A model generated the notes under the pieces. That model saw nothing but the letters and a program-made list of their open reading frames with translations, did no database searches and had not been told where the DNA came from. The position numbers were made by a program, and so were the translations under genes. This document shows positions 54,001 through 62,167 of a stretch of 64,000 bases of DNA, piece by piece. Position 1 is the stretch's first letter. Every line of letters begins with the position of its first letter. Source of the DNA: Aporrectodea caliginosa (lineage: Eukaryota; Annelida; Clitellata; Crassiclitellata; Lumbricidae); contig JACEVL010000334.1 in NCBI GenBank assembly GCA_020284085.1, forward strand, positions 367,501 through 431,500. The letters are read 5' to 3'.

Positions 54001-57000
54001 ACAGACAGCCTGCAATACACGGCGCTAATAGCAGCCTACAAAGCATATCCGCCCTACGGGGCTCGAACTCACTACCTCTCTACGCCAGATGTTATCCAAT
54101 GCGCTATCGCCCCCCGATCCAAGTTGCCAGGGAGTCCAAAGAGAGAGAGAGAGGAGGCAGAGGAAAAATTGTAAGGTGGAGGATCAAATGAGTCAGGGTA
54201 CAGGAATCATCCAAGAGGTAACATTTTAGTCTCGAGTGGAAACTAATCGGCCCCTTCATAATCACAGAGTATCCAATGAATCCTCTGAGTGCCTCTGAGT
54301 AGTTTCCTCGAAGGGGCGCTATATAAATTCCCAACTGAATGAACCCACCACTGAAGAGGCACTTGTAAGTAGGCCGCTCTGTCACCGTCACAACGTCACA
54401 TTCATCAGTGGTCGAGTAGTCCGGTGAGGCGCAGCTAAGCCCAATCTTTCCAGCAGACTGAGTAGAGGAACTGGAGTAGAGAAATGTATCGTAGCCCAGC
54501 AGCCGACATCCAACACTACAGCAACAGGTAAGACAACTAGCTGAACAACTCACTCTAGCCACTGGTAATGTAATGTAAAAATGATTACATTATATTATTG
54601 TTATTATTAATGTATCGACGGCAAATAATGTCTAGCAACTGTTTTATTGATTCTCAGAATATAAATCTTGAAATGTGCCTAGATAGCATACTACTTGGGT
54701 CAAATTAGTGTTTAAATCACCCAATAGGGCCAATACACATACCACATCAGCAACTAAGTGTGTTCTTTATTAAACGCAAGCAAACGCTCGGCACTTTACA
54801 TACAAAGTAACAAATTATTGCGGTATACAGAAACGATAATTAGGAGAACGAAATAAAGTCAACTAAAAACATAAGTCTAACAGTAGGCTACAGCATCCTA
54901 GCCATCCTAGAAACCGAACCTGGTGAGGGAATCAAATCTAGGGAGAACATGGCTACGTGCGCCATATAACTGAACATCCAAACCAACAGGCAGAAAGACA
55001 AAACTAGTCTGATATAAACTGTGTGTAATCCTTGTTTACACCAATTACCAATATTCAATCTGCAATTTTAAAGGCTTTTTAGTTTCAGGCTAATTACAAC
55101 CAGTATTGTTACACATCTACACCAATATTAAGCATAATGAAGCACTGTAATAATACAGCAATTACCATGCACATTGTCTTGTGAAGTAATGTGCAACATG
55201 ACACTTACAACCACATCATCTGCATATTAATAACTTATTTAAGTGCTTTTTATCAATAATAAGGCACTTAAACTTTGAATGTTAAGTCTGCAGTTAAAAT
55301 ATGCATTTTAATCATCAAGTTTACTCTGCATAATTATAAATATGCAAGTAATACTTTGAGGTTAGTACGTTGCTTTGGTCAGCACAAAATCTACCTTGCA
55401 GCCTGGACGTTCTCGAAGAAAACTGGTTGCCAGGAGTTGTTGAGAAACATTTCTGGAATCATCAGAAGCGAAGAACGATTGCCAACCCTGAGACGCTGCA
55501 GCATATCTGCGAACAGACAAACATTAGTCGGTTGCTCAATTGCCAAGTACTTACCATAACTTACTCGAACCTACCCAAACCTACCTTAACTCACCATAAC
55601 TTACCTTAGCTTACCCAAACCTACCTTAACTCACCGTAACTTACCCTAACCTACCTTAACTCACCGTAACTTACCCTAACTTACCTTAACTCACCGTAAC
55701 TTACCCTAACTTACCTTAACTCACCGTAACTTACCCTAACTTACCTTAACTCACCGTAACTTACCCTAACTTACCTTAACTCACCGTAACTTACCCTAAC
55801 TTACCTTAACTCACCGTAACTTACCCTAACTTACCTTAACTCACCGTAACTTACCCTAACTTACCTTAACTCACCGTAACTTACCCTAACTTACCTTAAC
55901 TCACCGTAACTTACCCTAACTTACCTTAACTCACCGTAACTTACCCTAACTTACCTTAACTCACCGTAACTTACCCTAACTTACCTTAACTCACCGTAAC
56001 TTACCCTAACTTACCTTAACTCACCGTAACTTACCGTAACTTACCTTAACTCACCATAACTTACCCTAACATACTTTAACTTACCCTGACTTACTTTAAC
56101 TTACCCTAACATACTTTAACTTACCCTGACTTACTTTAACTTACCCTGACTTACTTTAACTTACCCTGACTTACCTTAACTTGTCCTAACTTACCGTAAC
56201 TTTTCAAAACTTAGGCCTACCTTAAACTACTGTAACTTACCCCAACTTACCTGAACTTACCCTAACTTTTCAAAAGACCATAACTTTTCAAAACTTACCT
56301 TAATTTACCCTACGGTAACTTACCTTAACTTACCCTAACTTACCTTACAAAAGTGTCATACAGATAAAGGTACCGCCATGCACAATGGATGACATGACCT
56401 AACTGACCTTTGTCCGTATCACATGATACAGCTGGATAGAGCTGAGTGGTGCAGTTGGTAAGCATGAGGTCAACAGCGCACTGGAAAAGATCTTCCTCAT
56501 CACCCTCGCAGTCGAGGTCCCTTCCAAACATCAGGTGGTTGGCCAGTGCCTTCGAGTCGTGTTTTCCAGGCTTCGAAGCCACTGACCCAGACACAAACTT
56601 CATCGACCGACAGATGACCCTGGAAAATATTCAAAAATTAATTATTATTATGCATTTAGTAAGCAACACTGTCTAATGACCAAGTATCAATCAAAACTTT
56701 ATTTCAATTTTCAATTTTTTCATAAGCTTTATTGATCACCAAATATAATAAGTCCAAGTTCATTTGTTGCAGTAGTTCATGGGTGTCATACATCAAATAG
56801 AAATGATGCCCGTATGTATACCACATTCCGATACATACCATCTGGCAACCGGACTCGGACCTTCATCTAAATACCTTTTGTATGTATGAGCACTTCAAGA
56901 TTTCTACTCAGAGGCGCTCCCGACTACAGCGCGGACACTGAATCGGAGTTTCACGTCGAAGCGCATGAGCAATTGCGAGTGGACTTGCCCAGGGTCCCTA

Positions 57001-58112
57001 CGCGGCGGCTTAAGGTGGATTCGAACCCGCAACCCTCCGGCTGCAAGGCACCGAACATCCACCTACACCACCGCGCCCCTGACTCAATGGAGTGCTAATG
57101 AATAAGCTGGTGCCTTGTACTTGGTTTTCTAGTGGCGCTTTAGAAGCTTGGAGCATATGATAAGCAATGGTAAAAAAACATACAGTGCTACAAATGAAAC
57201 TGTAGCCAGTTGTCACACGTACAGAATAACTGTAGTTTGTTTGACTGGAAAAGCGCACAAGATTCAACTCAAAGAACAACAACAGATATGAAACTGTAGA
57301 GAGGCGGTTTAGAGTAATGGTAACACTTTGGCCCGAAGAGCAGAAGATCAGCACGGACGCAGGAAATACTCTCCCAATGGTCGACTCGGCCTTTCATACG
57401 CCAGATGGCATTGGTAAAATGAGTAGTAGGATGTGATGGGCGCCTTGCATGGCTGCCAAACAGTTAAATTCGACTCCCCTAATAACTTGTGATCATCCGT
57501 TCACACTATGAACTGTAATCATACTGTAGTATGTCAGTATGAAATAATAAACGAAGATAATAATAATTATACATAACACGAACGTGGCTTCTTTTTCCTT
57601 GATGCCATCCTGTCGTGTTTCGCAGATGGTAAACGCTTTTAATTGACCATCGCCTGAATCCACCTGCATTGAGACGTATCCCTCTGGGCCCTCGGACAAC
57701 AGCGTCTGACCCTGCTTGAATGCTGCATCAGATCATACAGTACATCACACATCAGATAAAGTTACTGAACACAGTGGAAAAGCTCGCATCGTCCTTTAAA
57801 CTATAAGTCCAGTGTTCAAATCCTGTTGCATTAATTTGGCCTCCTGTAAGAATATGTCTTGGGTACCACAGAACCAAGTAGCTACATGGCCTCTGGTCAG
57901 AAGAAATAGAACTGAAACAATTTCACAACCAAACAATGTTCCTTATACAGACACCATTATCATCATCATCACCATCATCATCACCACCATCATCACCACC
58001 ATCCTCGCCGTCATCACTGCCACCACCACTACCACCACCACTATCACTATTATTATTATTATTATTGTCATTATTACTATTGCTATTACCATTACTGCTA
58101 CCAATGATGATA

Positions 58113-58186
<74 letters not shown>

Positions 58187-59119
58187 AAAATCTGAAGAAG
58201 CCAGTGTGTATAAAGCCAAACATACCAAGGCAGCTGTGATGGTCAGAGAGCAGAACATAGCCAGTCATACACGAGCAGTAATAGCTTCCGAGCGTGTTCG
58301 TACAGTTCTGCTCACAGCTGCTCGTTCCATTCTCACATTCGTCAATGTCTACAAAACCCTCACATCTTTCAACATTCACAATATTAGTCAAAGACAAAAA
58401 TAAATTAACTCAACCTACAAAATTACTGGTGCTTGAGGTAGAGCTGTACCAATATCGCTTTTTGCCGATTATACCGATACCGCGTATAGCCGATTATTAA
58501 ATTGCCGATACCGATAACGCGTATAGCCGATTATTAAACTGCTAATGCCCATTATGAGACCGAATATTTCATTATTTGTTTAGTCAAAATGTTCGGTTCA
58601 GAAATATAGACCAGTAATCTAACGTCACAAATAATAAGGGTGGACGTTTAAATTAAGTTGGGAAGTTGTTAACGTTATGTCTTAATGCGTAAATAATAAG
58701 GGACGTAAAACGACTGATGAAAATCGATGAAAAAAACTTGGAATATGCAAAAATTCAAGTAAAATTATTAAATTATAATACAATGTTGACATCGGCACCG
58801 ATTAACCGATTATTGCTGCCGATACCCGATTATGCCGATTGTTCTAATAATCGGCCCGATTACGCGTATGGCCGTTCAATCGGTACAGCTCTAGCTTGAG
58901 GTAAGCATTCCAATACATAAGTTACATATGGGAACCAGTGCGAACCACGTACAATATTGTTGATTGGTTAGAGTGCTTACCTTACAATGTGGAAAGTACA
59001 GGTTTGAGCCTCCCTGAGATGGTTGCTGTCACGGGAGCAAGCCGCTCACTTGAGCATCACTACTCGGTGTCATCGATCGAGGCTTGGTCTTTGGATTCTG
59101 ACATTTAATAAGTGCATAA

Positions 59120-59166
<47 letters not shown>

Positions 59167-60853
59167 GAACCATTGGCCTGATTAACAATGAGGGCTTGGC
59201 ATTCCTTTCTACCCTGGAAAAGAACCTCGGCACCGCTATGGGGCATGTTTGAGAAACCATCTTTCTGTTCCAACGCCTAGCGCTACCTTTCTGTTCCAAC
59301 GACTAGCGCTAACAATCCAGCATTTTAACGCTGTGGACTTTATGGCTACTTTTACCAACTTAGACCTTATTAAATAGTACCCATTAACAAATCTGTGAAT
59401 AATAATAATAATAATAATAAAATCTGACATTCTGTCAATAAATGCCAGAGCTACTTAAATTGTAGACTGACAACTGACCGGAGCAAACCAAGTCTGTGGA
59501 CTTGACGAAGCCATCGAAACAAGTGCACTGGAAACTTCCCGCGGAGTTGATGCACTGCTGAGTGCAGCCACCATTGTTCTCTCCGCACTCATCGTCATCT
59601 GAAAGAAAACAGTTAAAAGCAACATTCTCTCAGGCTCACCCAAAACGTACAAGTATATATGCAGCACAGCAGCCAATTGCTTCAGTAATCATACCTTAGC
59701 CTCAAAGCCATTTGACTATTTTTTTCCATCTCTAAACTGCTGTTCTTTGTACCGTGTTGCGTTTGTGTCAACGAGTTTGTGTAATAAACGAATAAGTATG
59801 TATGATGTATGTTTGAGCACTTGTTATAGCGCCCCTTCAAGATTTCTGTTCAGAGGCACTCCCGACTACAGCGCGGACACTGAATCGGAGTTTCATGCTG
59901 AAGTGCATGAGCAATTGCGAGTGAAGGACTTGCCCAGGGTCCCTAACTACCTATGTGGATAGTAGTAGTAGTAGCAACTTGCTTGTCCCTTTTGCATACA
60001 CTTCCACCAAGCAATACCGGGTTTACTCCATTGCAGGCCCGACCACTTGAAACAGACTTCCACTGGAGCTACGTCTGTTACCAAGGACAAATTCTCGTTT
60101 ACTTCTTTTTAAAAACTGTTCTTTTCAGCTGTGGCAAAATTCCTCGGCCTTTTACTCATATGTAAAAACTGTTCTTTTCAGCTGTCGCTGGGATGGGAGA
60201 CATTGGGAGTGCCTCTGAGTAGGTATCTTGAAGGGATGCTATACCAAGTTTATATTGATTGAGTGATTGCTTGATTTCAGTTTCAAATGCCCTGGTCAAA
60301 GATCTCTTTGATCTGCAATGAAAGTTAGCCTGGATGTCACACCATACCGCATGTTCACAATTCAACATGGTAGCTTCACCATATTTGGACATTCAGTTTG
60401 GACCGCAACCTTTGACATAAGCTTCTTCTTTCTGCCACTATTCTGCCAGCAATTAGAAACCAGTGGGGTGATCGATATTGTAGTGATTAGCATGCTGAAC
60501 TTTTCAACTGACTTTGGTTTTCTCTGACCTGATAAATTGCTCCTGAAAACGTGCTATATATAAATGCACCGTTGTGGTTACACAACCATACTCTTAGATA
60601 CCCTAACTTACATTACATTGTATGACATCACTCTGCAAAGCATTACGTTACATTACTTTACTCAGACTTGTCCTGTATAAACTTATATAAATCCTGAGTT
60701 GGCATATCTTACCTGATTTCAACCATTTACCTGTGCATGACACTTTGTCATCAGCAAGTGTATATCCAGGCCTGCAAGTACAGACATAGCTACCAGGAGC
60801 CTCAACGCAGTCATGCTCACAGCGAACAGATGGATCTGAACATAACTTGGCTT
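43153..60853 (-). CDS. Mosaic REJ/PKD receptor: EGF x3, SRCR x2, trefoil, PKD repeats, REJ (whole visible gene)
   Basis: Fourteen exons join with matching phases, 5' to 3': 60853-60731, 59598-59479, 58348-58226, 57722-57578, 56619-56408, 55506-55395, 54515-54349, 53481-53259, 52609-52458, 51674-51546, 48533-46465, 45638-45491, 44524-44390, 43620-43153. The product is an extracellular or ectodomain chain of about 1,400 residues: three EGF, two SRCR, an unassigned region, one P-type trefoil, about five PKD-like repeats and a REJ module. PKD plus REJ places it in the polycystin-1/receptor-for-egg-jelly family, whose members continue into GPS, PLAT and membrane helices. Those were not found to the left, and nothing recognisable lies upstream on the right, so both ends are open. 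Some family members act in sperm-egg recognition, others in ciliary sensing; which applies here cannot be said. Confidence 0.85.
43626..43724. repeat. (CAAT)n microsatellite
   Basis: About 24 caat units, immediately upstream of the acceptor of exon 43620-43153 on the minus strand. Confidence 0.95.
44100..44300 (-). mobile_element. Retroposon, family D
   Basis: cgtaatctccaaattctaaagcg start and aagcgcagggcaccagctta; on the minus strand this ends in a (TTACGA)-type tail. Confidence 0.7.
44390..44524 (-). CDS. REJ receptor: REJ exon with Y-x-W-x-C core
   Basis: LSNVTLDGHAIIDANANRID then VAYRWFCTRAG, the Asp-rich turn and Y-x-W-x-C strand of REJ/PKD1 modules. Phase 1-1. Confidence 0.85.
44588..44880 (-). 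mobile_element. Retroposon, family D, long copy
   Basis: Includes gttgtccagagggtagtccg and ggtggaggatcaggtgagtc, the parts split apart in the copy at 53785-54260. Confidence 0.75.
44985..45030. repeat. (TG)n microsatellite
   Basis: TG/CG alternation. Confidence 0.9.
45491..45638 (-). CDS. REJ receptor: REJ region exon
   Basis: VRVWSGNWTYSWVDSVIIEM and following charged residues, phase 0 in and 1 out. Assigned mainly because it links the flanking exons in frame. Confidence 0.72.
45755..45960 (-). mobile_element. LINE fragment
   Basis: gtatttataaagagcctttc and aatcagaggcgctcccagtg followed by degenerate reverse transcriptase C-terminus-like sequence on the minus strand. Confidence 0.5.
46465..48533 (-). 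CDS. REJ receptor: giant exon with about five PKD-like repeats and REJ start
   Basis: A 2069-nt exon. Units of 110-130 residues open with similar strands: LGEVKLTTNSP, LGEVALVNSGP, VGNFYILNSGP, IGKVRFFSNSP, LGQTLFFSSSP. Most carry PKD-like ends (HSYEKPGNYSV, HVFDKEGEYAV, HRYSTSGIYLAEV, HTYNAVGEY). After these, DSDCLSLPAEYQWYLLS resembles the start of a REJ module (Cys, then aromatic-x-W). Many N-x-S/T sites. Phase 1 in, phase 0 out. Confidence 0.88.
48580..48660 (-). mobile_element. LINE/SINE tail fragment
   Basis: attcattcat, then gagcatttatatagcgcccc and atctactcacaggc. Confidence 0.7.
48661..49636. other. REJ receptor intron, nothing recognised
   Basis: Mostly unique AT-rich sequence with a short C run at 49443. 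No exon-like segment with fitting splice sites. Confidence 0.4.
49637..49895 (+). mobile_element. tRNA-headed SINE, family B
   Basis: Near-identical to 41477-41745 through the body, with an agattattatta tail. Confidence 0.9.
50368..50739. mobile_element. hAT-like non-autonomous element, 372 bp
   Basis: Perfect 14-bp termini cagtgcttcccaaa and tttgggaagcactg; a perfect 8-bp duplication, ccttaggg, on each side (50360-50367 and 50740-50747). The interior has repeated cacggac.ggcag blocks. Confidence 0.95.
50850..51190. repeat. Short degenerate tandem repeat (tactttaagactac)
   Basis: A roughly 14-bp phrase repeats some 20 times with substitutions. The family E element at 51193 sits at its right end, and a little of the array continues after it. 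Confidence 0.85.
51193..51346 (+). mobile_element. hAT-like MITE, family E
   Basis: caggcacgtagcgagac to gtagctacgcctatg, flanked by cttgaaac (51185-51192) and cttgaacc (51347-51354), an 8-bp duplication with one change. Confidence 0.85.
51546..51674 (-). CDS. REJ receptor: P-type (trefoil) domain
   Basis: QCLYNAAIDLMTQCGDSF, then MCADSGCCWLNDRCYIP: six Cys spaced 11-9-4-0-5, a trefoil with a short last loop. Phase 1-1. Confidence 0.88.
51930..52165 (-). mobile_element. SINE-like retroposon, family H
   Basis: Reverse complement of the family H body: ttatttcaaactg-like end at the left, cgcgtccgagctgatcttct and ggtaatggtaa-type head at the right. Confidence 0.7.
52458..52609 (-). CDS. REJ receptor: unassigned ectodomain exon
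   Basis: KCSGSCSLKANSSEGKSFTC, then TYVTLEFSSISLG. The donor CAGG/GTTTCA was chosen because it gives the phase the trefoil exon needs. The open frame continues past it to 52315, so the 3' edge is the least certain point. Confidence 0.65.
52876..53150. repeat. About 34-bp minisatellite
   Basis: Units of gttgtgtcacattaggtaca followed by tggaaccaaagtaga, about eight copies, some lacking the middle. Confidence 0.9.
53259..53481 (-). CDS. REJ receptor: unassigned ectodomain exon
   Basis: GFGDPGLCINREAQDNVTLE followed by IWSCAG and YYEIRLDPFDI. Reads as folded extracellular sequence with two Cys and an N-glycosylation site (NVT). No domain recognised. Phases 1 and 2 fit its neighbours. Confidence 0.72.
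53740..54340 (-). mobile_element. Nested retroposons: family B SINE inside a family D copy
   Basis: Family D sequence runs 53785-53900 and resumes at about 54140-54260. In between is a complete minus-strand family B SINE (53901-54115) with its (TTA)n tail. 54265-54345 is a further plus-strand tail (gaaggggcgctatataaat) directly before the SRCR 2 exon. Confidence 0.85.
54349..54515 (-). CDS. REJ receptor: SRCR domain 2, second exon
   Basis: VGCRLLGYDTF is the SRCR C-R-x-L-G motif; IGLSCASPD and DECDVV supply further cysteines, ending CLFS. Phase 2 in, phase 1 out. The C-terminal half is less typical than in SRCR 1. Confidence 0.75.
55395..55506 (-). CDS. REJ receptor: SRCR domain 2, first exon
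   Basis: FLNNSWQPVFFENVQAA leads to a phase 2 donor (GTAGAT), the same position at which SRCR 1 is split. Confidence 0.72.
55555..56345. repeat. 30-bp minisatellite (taccctaacttaccttaactcaccgtaact type)
   Basis: More than 20 units, the central ones (about 55650-56030) nearly perfect, with degeneration at both edges. Lies between the two SRCR 1/2 exon pairs in an intron. Confidence 0.95.
56408..56619 (-). CDS. REJ receptor: SRCR domain 1, second exon
   Basis: VICRSMKFVSG, then LDCEGDEEDLFQCAVD and LYPAVSCD: the C-R, L.C.GDE..L..C and VSCD signatures of an SRCR fold. Confidence 0.88.
56884..57085 (-). mobile_element. tRNA-headed SINE, family C
   Basis: On the minus strand the B box ggttgcgggttcgaatccac is followed by the shared body; longer in the middle than 29284-29492. 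Confidence 0.85.
57095..57150 (+). mobile_element. Family D fragment
   Basis: gaataagctggtgccttgta and ctagtggcgctttagaagct, opposite orientation to the other copies. Confidence 0.6.
57298..57555 (+). mobile_element. SINE-like retroposon, family H
   Basis: gcggtttagagtaatggtaa head, gaagatcagcacggacgcag, the shared body, and an end in gaaataataaac. Confidence 0.7.
57578..57722 (-). CDS. REJ receptor: SRCR domain 1, first exon
   Basis: Ends GYVSMQVDSGDGQLKAFTIC and KEKEATFV. Phase and homology favour the donor TTCGT before GTTATG over the GTGTTA two bases earlier. Joins VICRSMKF of the next exon. Confidence 0.78.
57950..58195. repeat. Compound CAT/CCA/ATT and GAT microsatellite
   Basis: Trinucleotide runs; poly-Ile, poly-Met and poly-Asp frames on both strands are artefacts. 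Lies about 30 bp downstream (minus strand) of the EGF 3 donor. Confidence 0.95.
58226..58348 (-). CDS. REJ receptor: EGF domain 3 (calcium-binding type)
   Basis: DIDECENGTSSCEQNC then CSCMTGYVLLSD and a final Cys. Phase 1-1. Confidence 0.92.
58439..58893. mobile_element. hAT-like non-autonomous element, 455 bp
   Basis: Termini tagagctgtacc and ggtacagctcta, a perfect 8-bp duplication, gcttgagg (58431-58438 and 58894-58901), and an interior rich in ccgataccgat / gccgattat blocks at both ends. Confidence 0.93.
58955..59166 (+). mobile_element. tRNA-headed SINE with (TAA)n tail
   Basis: ttggttagagtgcttacctt, then acaggtttgagcctccctg as B-box region, ending in 15 TAA units. Confidence 0.65.
59479..59598 (-). 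CDS. REJ receptor: EGF domain 2 (calcium-binding type)
   Basis: DDDECGENNGGCTQQC opens it, with CTCFDGFV near the end. The acidic start fits a cbEGF. Phase 1-1. Confidence 0.9.
59808..59950 (-). mobile_element. tRNA-headed SINE, family C, lacking its head
   Basis: gcgccccttcaagatttctg through gacttgcccagggtcccta, ending before the tRNA-like part. Confidence 0.8.
59951..60730. other. REJ receptor intron
   Basis: A LINE/SINE tail fragment in plus orientation lies at 60205-60275 (cctctgagtaggtatcttga). The rest is unique, with no exon recognised. Confidence 0.45.
60731..60853 (-). CDS. REJ receptor: EGF domain 1
   Basis: CSDPSVRCEHDCVEAPGSYV followed by CTCRPGYTLADD and a Cys: six cysteines with EGF spacing. 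Phase 1-1 exon, the usual form for shuffled EGF modules. Confidence 0.88.
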
Positions 60854-61046
60854 CTAAAAAGTCAACATCACCTTTTAAAGGTTAAATACCAGCCTCACAT
60901 TTCATATCCAGCCAGGTTCACCAAGCTTAAATCAGATATAAGTAAGTAAGTATATCCTTTATTGTACCAATTGTTAACTGCACTTTGGCTCAAATTGTTT
61001 TATGGTATTTGTGATACATAAATGTCTAGCGGGCCATACTATCTAC

Positions 61047-61207
61047 CCAGGAAAACATTTTGGGTGTCAAGTTTTTGGGGGTTTCCATTGGAAATGATCG
61101 AAAAAGTTAATTTTTTTATTTCGAATAGGCCTACAATTGCAAAAAAATTTGACAATTTATTTGGGGGGGGGGGGTTGAACCCGTAAACCCCCCTAAATAC
61201 GCACATG
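61047..61207 (-). mobile_element. hAT-like MITE, family F, one terminus eroded
   Basis: Body as in 26069-26243; the right end is tacgcacatg. ctatctac stands on both sides (61039-61046 and 61208-61215), so the 8-bp duplication survives although the left terminus is shortened. Confidence 0.8.
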
Positions 61208-62165
61208 CTATCTACGTATTTGGATCAAGTGTAGATCATCCTCATAATAAATGTTTTACGAGCCAGAGACAGTCTGCACTTGGTATTATTCTCTTGTGGG
61301 CTCGTGGACGTAACCAGTATAAAACGAGTTTCATGGGGGTTAGATATGATATACCAAGCTTAAACCCACCTAGTTTAGCTGATTCCTGCTGAGTGGGTTA
61401 TAATATGCTTAAGTTAAGTCAGGTATGGCGAACCTATGGCACACATGCCCATAGTGGCAGGCGCTCAAATATTTTGGGCATGCGGAATTTGGACCATTCC
61501 CCCATAATTTGAAACTTCGAAATACAAAATCACTGTAGGAATCCACATCTTCTTTTATGAAGGACTTTATTGTAACACCATTCTAAAACCAACTCACAAA
61601 AAGAAAAATAAACACGTCCACACTGGAGACATGCTGGCGAAATGTTTGCAAGAATTGTTAGGAGCCAGGAACATTATTATGTCTGTTAGAAACACGATGA
61701 GGCAATCCTTAGAAATGCACGCTTTTCTTAAAATAAACTTTAAAAATTATTGATTGGTGACAAATTATGGACTGTTCCAATCAGCTGTATACTTGTAAAA
61801 TCCGTTTTTCATTGGAATAAAAGCTTAAATAAAAACTCCTCCCATTCCTACACAGAAAACGTGTGCAGAATAAGAGCACTATAGAGGTAAGAGCGAGAAA
61901 AACCTGGGAAGTGCACGGATAAGTTCAATAATATGAAAATCTGAACTATAACTAGAAGTTAAATTATTTAAGACCTCGAAGAAGAAATAAAAATGTCTAA
62001 GAAACAGAAGTAGAAGCAAAATTATTTGAGAATATAATTCTATTAGAAATAGAAGTAGGAAGAAAATTAATTGAGAACTAGAAGAAATAAAATTGTCTTA
62101 GAAATGAAAGTAGAAGAAGGGAAATCGCTTCTACAGAGGTTAATAAGAACTAGCAGAACTACCGG
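61208..62165. other. No gene recognised; possible hAT end at 61425
   Basis: caggtatggcgaacctatgg at 61423 looks like the left terminus of an hAT element, but no matching right end is present. The rest is AT-rich unique sequence. Confidence 0.4.
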
Positions 62166-62167
62166 TA

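Noticed and set aside
55555..56345. Interstitial telomere
   Set aside because: The period is 30 bp with non-telomeric parts; only fragments match CCCTAA.
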